In this document: positions 24,534 to 26,780 of the stretch, in pieces | Layout of the letters: each line of letters opens with the position of its first letter | How positions within the stretch are numbered: position 1 is the first letter of the stretch | Origin: JAYUHK01 sp043767025 | Lineage (GTDB): Bacteria > Bacteroidota > Bacteroidia > Chitinophagales > Saprospiraceae | Direction of reading: 5' to 3' | DNA: 26,780 bases | NCBI GenBank assembly: GCA_043767025.1 | Contig: JAYUHK010000185.1 | Coordinates: 1 to 26,780 of the forward strand | The notes under the pieces: model-generated | What the model saw: only the letters and a program-made list of their open reading frames with translations | Database searches by the model: none | What the model was told of the DNA's origin: nothing | Position numbers and translations under genes: made by a program

Positions 24534-25820
24534 TCAATTGATTGTCTTTTGTGTTGATGCTTCTATTGTTGCAAAATATCTTTTTACAAATATTTTCAGT
24601 CTTATGTATGGTAATTCTTCTTTCATAGCCATTAGCCTACTTTCTATCATATCTTCATAGTCGTAACTCTCTATAATATGACTTTTTGCAAGGTATTCAA
24701 AACCATAATAATCCGTTAAATTATATATTCTTAAAATTTCAGTTATGTATCGCTTTAGTTCTTTTTGTAATTTAACTTTTTGAAAGTGTATGCTAAACTT
24801 TGGATTGATTTTATTCACATCTGAATTTATTTTAATCCATTCGTCAGCAGCATTTTTGGATATGTTGTATGTGTTTGTATTTTCTATTTTTCGTTTTATG
24901 TCAAAAGTTACATAAAAACCGTGTTGTTTGAGTTCCTCTTCATTTATTCTTTTTTCTTCCGTAAATACTGCAATTATTCCTGATTTTTTAACTGCAACAA
25001 GGCGTTCCGAAAAAGTCATGCTGTACGATTTTGGGCTATTTTTGTCAATCCCACCTGCATTGATTATTTTAATTTCGTACAAGGCGTTTTCTGTTCTGTT
25101 GAAAACATATAACTTTAATTTTCTATTTATAAGTCTGTATTCCTCAAACTCTTTTTGGTCTTCTCCCAAATATGTAATCGTAGAACCAACTTTTAAATCT
25201 TCTAAATTTCCACTATAAAAACATTCAATGACGAAATCGTGTTCATAGCTCAAGTCGTGCTGGAAATATTTATAAGTATCTATTTTTTGGACATCAAATA
25301 ATTCTGATTCTTTTTTTATTTTTTCCAAATAATCAAGAATATTTTTGAGTTCTTTGTCATCATTATCTAATCTTAAAATGACTGAACTTTCTTTGTTTGG
25401 ACCTTCCATTGCTCTTTTTGTCATATTGTGACTGCCTATCCAAACTTCCGAATATTGCTCGAACTCAAAGACAAAAATCTTGCTGTGCATTAAATATTTA
25501 GAAGTTTCGTCATCTAAAACGTCACTTACCGAAGTTTGTCTTTTTAGGCGAAACTGATGTGTGTATAAGTAAATATTTACCCCATTTTCCTTCCATTTTG
25601 CCAAATGATCAATATTGGTGGGCTTGTGAAAATCTATACACATAAAAGAATTTTTAGCTTTTAGCTTTTCAATCAAACTCTCATATTTGCTGTCATTTAT
25701 CGCTAACGTCCAAAAAGCAACGCAACCTTTAATGGATTTAGACGCTTTAACGGCTTGCATAAATCGGTTAACTCCTTTTGCGTCGGGTTGTAATATTAAT
25801 TCAAAGCCGTTTTCTTTCAT
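24534..25820 (-). CDS. PLD-like (HKD) domain protein of unknown function
   Basis: The 428-residue protein, counted from the ATG at 25820 (a TTG at 25871 lies inside the flanking repeat and is rejected), has one phospholipase D-type half-site: H112-S-K114, then GSHN at 129-132 and E144. The aspartate expected after HxK is a glutamate (E119). PLD-family proteins with one such site usually dimerise and may be nucleases or phosphodiesterases. The C-terminal 280 residues are charged, lysine-rich and not recognised. The gene is clearly AT-richer than its neighbours (24721-24780 has 11 G/C of 60, while 24241-24300 in ileS has 35 of 60), which suggests acquisition. It could be a defence or DNA-processing gene, but no partner genes are visible. 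Confidence 0.65.
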   Translation of the reverse strand: MKENGFELILQPDAKGVNRFMQAVKASKSIKGCVAFWTLAINDSKYESLIEKLKAKNSFMCIDFHKPTNIDHLAKWKENGVNIYLYTHQFRLKRQTSVSDVLDDETSKYLMHSKIFVFEFEQYSEVWIGSHNMTKRAMEGPNKESSVILRLDNDDKELKNILDYLEKIKKESELFDVQKIDTYKYFQHDLSYEHDFVIECFYSGNLEDLKVGSTITYLGEDQKEFEEYRLINRKLKLYVFNRTENALYEIKIINAGGIDKNSPKSYSMTFSERLVAVKKSGIIAVFTEEKRINEEELKQHGFYVTFDIKRKIENTNTYNISKNAADEWIKINSDVNKINPKFSIHFQKVKLQKELKRYITEILRIYNLTDYYGFEYLAKSHIIESYDYEDMIESRLMAMKEELPYIRLKIFVKRYFATIEASTQKTIN

Positions 25821-25849
25821 TTTTATTTTATAAAAATTATACCTAAAAT

Positions 25850-25984
25850 GTTGGGTTAAAACCCAACGCAACGAAATCGGTCATCGCTACGCGATTTTAG
25901 TAGTAAATCGCGTAGCGATGATTGAATTTCGTTGCCAATGGTTTTAACCGTTGGTCACGGTGAAAAAAAAATTATATCTAAAAC
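25850..25984. repeat. Composite hairpin repeat, copy 1 (135-bp unit)
   Basis: Three hairpins lie in a row. Hairpin A is GTTGGGTT-AA-AACCCAAC (25850-25867). Hairpin B has a perfect 17-bp inner stem TCATCGCTACGCGATTT/AAATCGCGTAGCGATGA (25881-25897 and 25905-25921), extended by a 10-bp outer stem GCAACGAAAT/ATTTCGTTGC (25868-25877 and 25926-25935). Hairpin C is CCAATGGTT-TT-AACCGTTGG (25935-25954). A poly-A tract and a short AT spacer end the unit. Nothing in 25821-26192 looks like a gene. Confidence 0.9.
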
Positions 25985-26092
25985 GTTGGGTTAAAACCCA
26001 ACGCAACGAAATCGGTCATCGCTACGCGATTTTAGTAGTAAATCGCGTAGCGATGATTGAATTTGGTTGCCAATGGTTTTAACCGTTGGTCA
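25985..26092. repeat. Composite hairpin repeat, copy 2
   Basis: This copy repeats copy 1 at an offset of 135 bp, with hairpin A at 25985-26002 and stem B at 26016-26032 and 26040-26056. One base in the outer B stem differs (GAATTTGG instead of GAATTTCG). It lacks the poly-A tail because it is joined directly to copy 3 at a shared CACGAAAT/AACGAAAT sequence. Confidence 0.9.
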
Positions 26093-26192
26093 CGAAATCG
26101 GTCATCGCTACGCGATTTTAGTAGTAAATCGCGTAGCGATGATTGAATTTGGTTGCCAATGGTTTTAACCGTTGGTCACGGTGAAAAAAAAT
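26093..26192. repeat. Composite hairpin repeat, copy 3 (lacks hairpin A)
   Basis: Stem B is at 26102-26118 and 26126-26142, offset 86 bp from copy 2. Hairpin A is missing, and hairpin C and the poly-A tail follow. It carries the same GAATTTGG variant as copy 2, so it probably arose by duplication of copy 2. It ends at the transposase stop codon. Confidence 0.9.
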
Positions 26193-26654
26193 TTACATCA
26201 AGTCGTCAAACACATATCGTTTATCGTAGGGAATTTCATTTTGTTCCAAAAGTTGTGTGTATTCGTCAGAAAATTTTATTTTTTGGTGGTGCGCTTCTTG
26301 ATTTTTGACATAATGATACACATTGTCTTTGTGGGCGTGCGTGTAAGAAAATAAACCGCAACCGCGCTGCCACTCAAAACGGTGTTCCGACAAACCACTT
26401 TCATTGACCCATTTCGACGATTTGGCTTTGATACTTTTCATCACATCTGACAGCGATACGGAAGGTTTCAAATCAAAAAAACAATGAATGTGGTCTTCGA
26501 CGCCGTTCACGATGTTATTTTTACAACCAGTTTCGTTTATCAGATTGCCAATGACTGCGCACAACTGATTTTTCCAAGCCCTATCAATCATCGCTGCACG
26601 ATATTTGACCGCAAACACCGCTTGAATATGTATTTGTGAATAAACATTTCCCAT
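26193..26654 (-). CDS. IS200/IS605-type HUH transposase (REP-associated tyrosine transposase-like)
   Basis: The 153-residue Y1 transposase has the HUH motif at H55-I-H57 (in EDHIHCFF) and the catalytic tyrosine at about Y115 (in NVYHYVKNQEAHH). The opening (YSQIHIQAVFAVKYR) and the RFEWQRGCGLFSYT segment are typical of the Bacteroidota TnpA-like group. Such enzymes nick and join single-stranded DNA at subterminal hairpins. The protein is full length. No tnpB or IscB gene is beside it. It is flanked on both sides by the composite hairpin repeat, the usual arrangement of a RAYT with REP-like elements. Confidence 0.9.
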   Translation of the reverse strand: MGNVYSQIHIQAVFAVKYRAAMIDRAWKNQLCAVIGNLINETGCKNNIVNGVEDHIHCFFDLKPSVSLSDVMKSIKAKSSKWVNESGLSEHRFEWQRGCGLFSYTHAHKDNVYHYVKNQEAHHQKIKFSDEYTQLLEQNEIPYDKRYVFDDLM

Positions 26655-26701
26655 TTTATTTGCTTGTCAATATTTAAAAAAAAATTTTTTTATTCTAATG
26701 T

Positions 26702-26780
26702 CCAAAGGTTAAAACCATTGGCGACTAAATCGGTCATCGCTATGCGATTCCGATGTGCATAACAAATCGCATAGCGATGA
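26702..26780. repeat. Diverged composite hairpin repeat, copy 4
   Basis: Hairpin A-like CCAAAGGTT-AA-AACCATTGG is at 26702-26721 with one mismatch. The B stem is TCATCGCTATGCGATT/AATCGCATAGCGATGA (26734-26749 and 26765-26780), a perfect 16-bp stem with a longer, unrelated 15-nt loop. Relative to copies 1-3 a C-G pair in the stem has become T-A on both sides. The copy is cut by the end of the window. Confidence 0.85.

Larger units (their letters stand above)
26193..26780. mobile_element. RAYT-like transposase locus with hairpin ends, cut by the window edge
   Basis: The transposase gene lies between hairpin copies 1-3 on the left (25850-26192) and copy 4 on the right, all in the same orientation. 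An A9T7 run occurs at 26676-26691 upstream of the gene. The true ends of the mobile unit cannot be fixed because the right copy runs to the last base. Confidence 0.7.

Noticed and set aside
23845..24660. 271-residue plus-strand open frame across the ileS start
   Set aside because: It runs antisense to the conserved N-terminus of IleRS and into the PLD-like gene. Its sequence resembles no protein.
25821..25871. TTG start at 25871 for the PLD-like protein
   Set aside because: It lies inside the hairpin repeat, and the ATG at 25820 begins the domain. The extension encodes repeat sequence.
25850..26192. Tandem palindromic repeats considered as a CRISPR array
   Set aside because: Units are 135 and 86 bp apart, nearly identical throughout including the supposed spacers, and no cas genes are present. 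They fit hairpin elements of the adjacent transposase.
26193..26654. Complete IS605 element with tnpB
   Set aside because: No second ORF resembling TnpB or IscB occurs in the window next to the transposase.

Overview
The window looks like a chromosome segment of a member of the Bacteroidota. The evidence is a T9SS-type C-terminal sorting domain, a CarboxypepD_reg plus plug plus OMP_b-brl receptor, DUF4920, DUF547 and DUF3089 lipoproteins, and promoters that match the Bacteroidota consensus (TTTG near -33, TAnnTTTG near -7). Genus cannot be told from the sequence. Most genes are compact core or shell genes in short transcription units. The right end, from about 24.5 kb, is AT-rich and repeat-rich accessory DNA.

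Layout. 1-132 is the tail of an unidentified ORF. 258-3660 is a minus-strand block: a GH3-family adenylating enzyme followed by a hexapeptide sugar nucleotidyltransferase, with an Asp/Glu racemase upstream. 3871-4964 is a plus-strand pair (DUF4920 lipoprotein, HD hydrolase). A T9SS-exported serine hydrolase runs on minus, and a purine nucleoside phosphorylase plus RsmI-like methyltransferase pair on plus. An alpha/beta hydrolase and a DUF547 lipoprotein are divergent. 9915-12007 is a minus-strand pair, a class I glutamine amidotransferase and an ATP-grasp-like protein, which may form an uncharacterised glutamine-dependent ligase. Then come an outer-membrane receptor, a GT39-like glycosyltransferase, a J-domain protein and S-adenosylhomocysteinase, all minus. 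A symmetric divergent promoter links ahcY to a DUF3089 lipoprotein. After that come rfbA and a long ileS, both minus.

Two features stand out. First, ileS carries three in-frame insertions built from GC-rich palindromes (CCCC-AAA/TTT-GGGG cores). All are in the same orientation and translation frame and all lie at apparent loop positions. One is an exact 27-bp (9-residue) periodic array. They behave like the palindromic protein-coding elements known from Rickettsia, here inside an essential tRNA synthetase. Second, the right edge holds an IS200/IS605-type single-domain HUH transposase (RAYT-like). It is flanked by at least four copies of a long composite hairpin, and a paired base change in one copy preserves the stem. 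An AT-rich PLD-like protein of unknown role sits between ileS and this array.

No rRNA, tRNA, CRISPR array or prophage was seen. All calls come from reading translations and motifs by eye; no database search was run.
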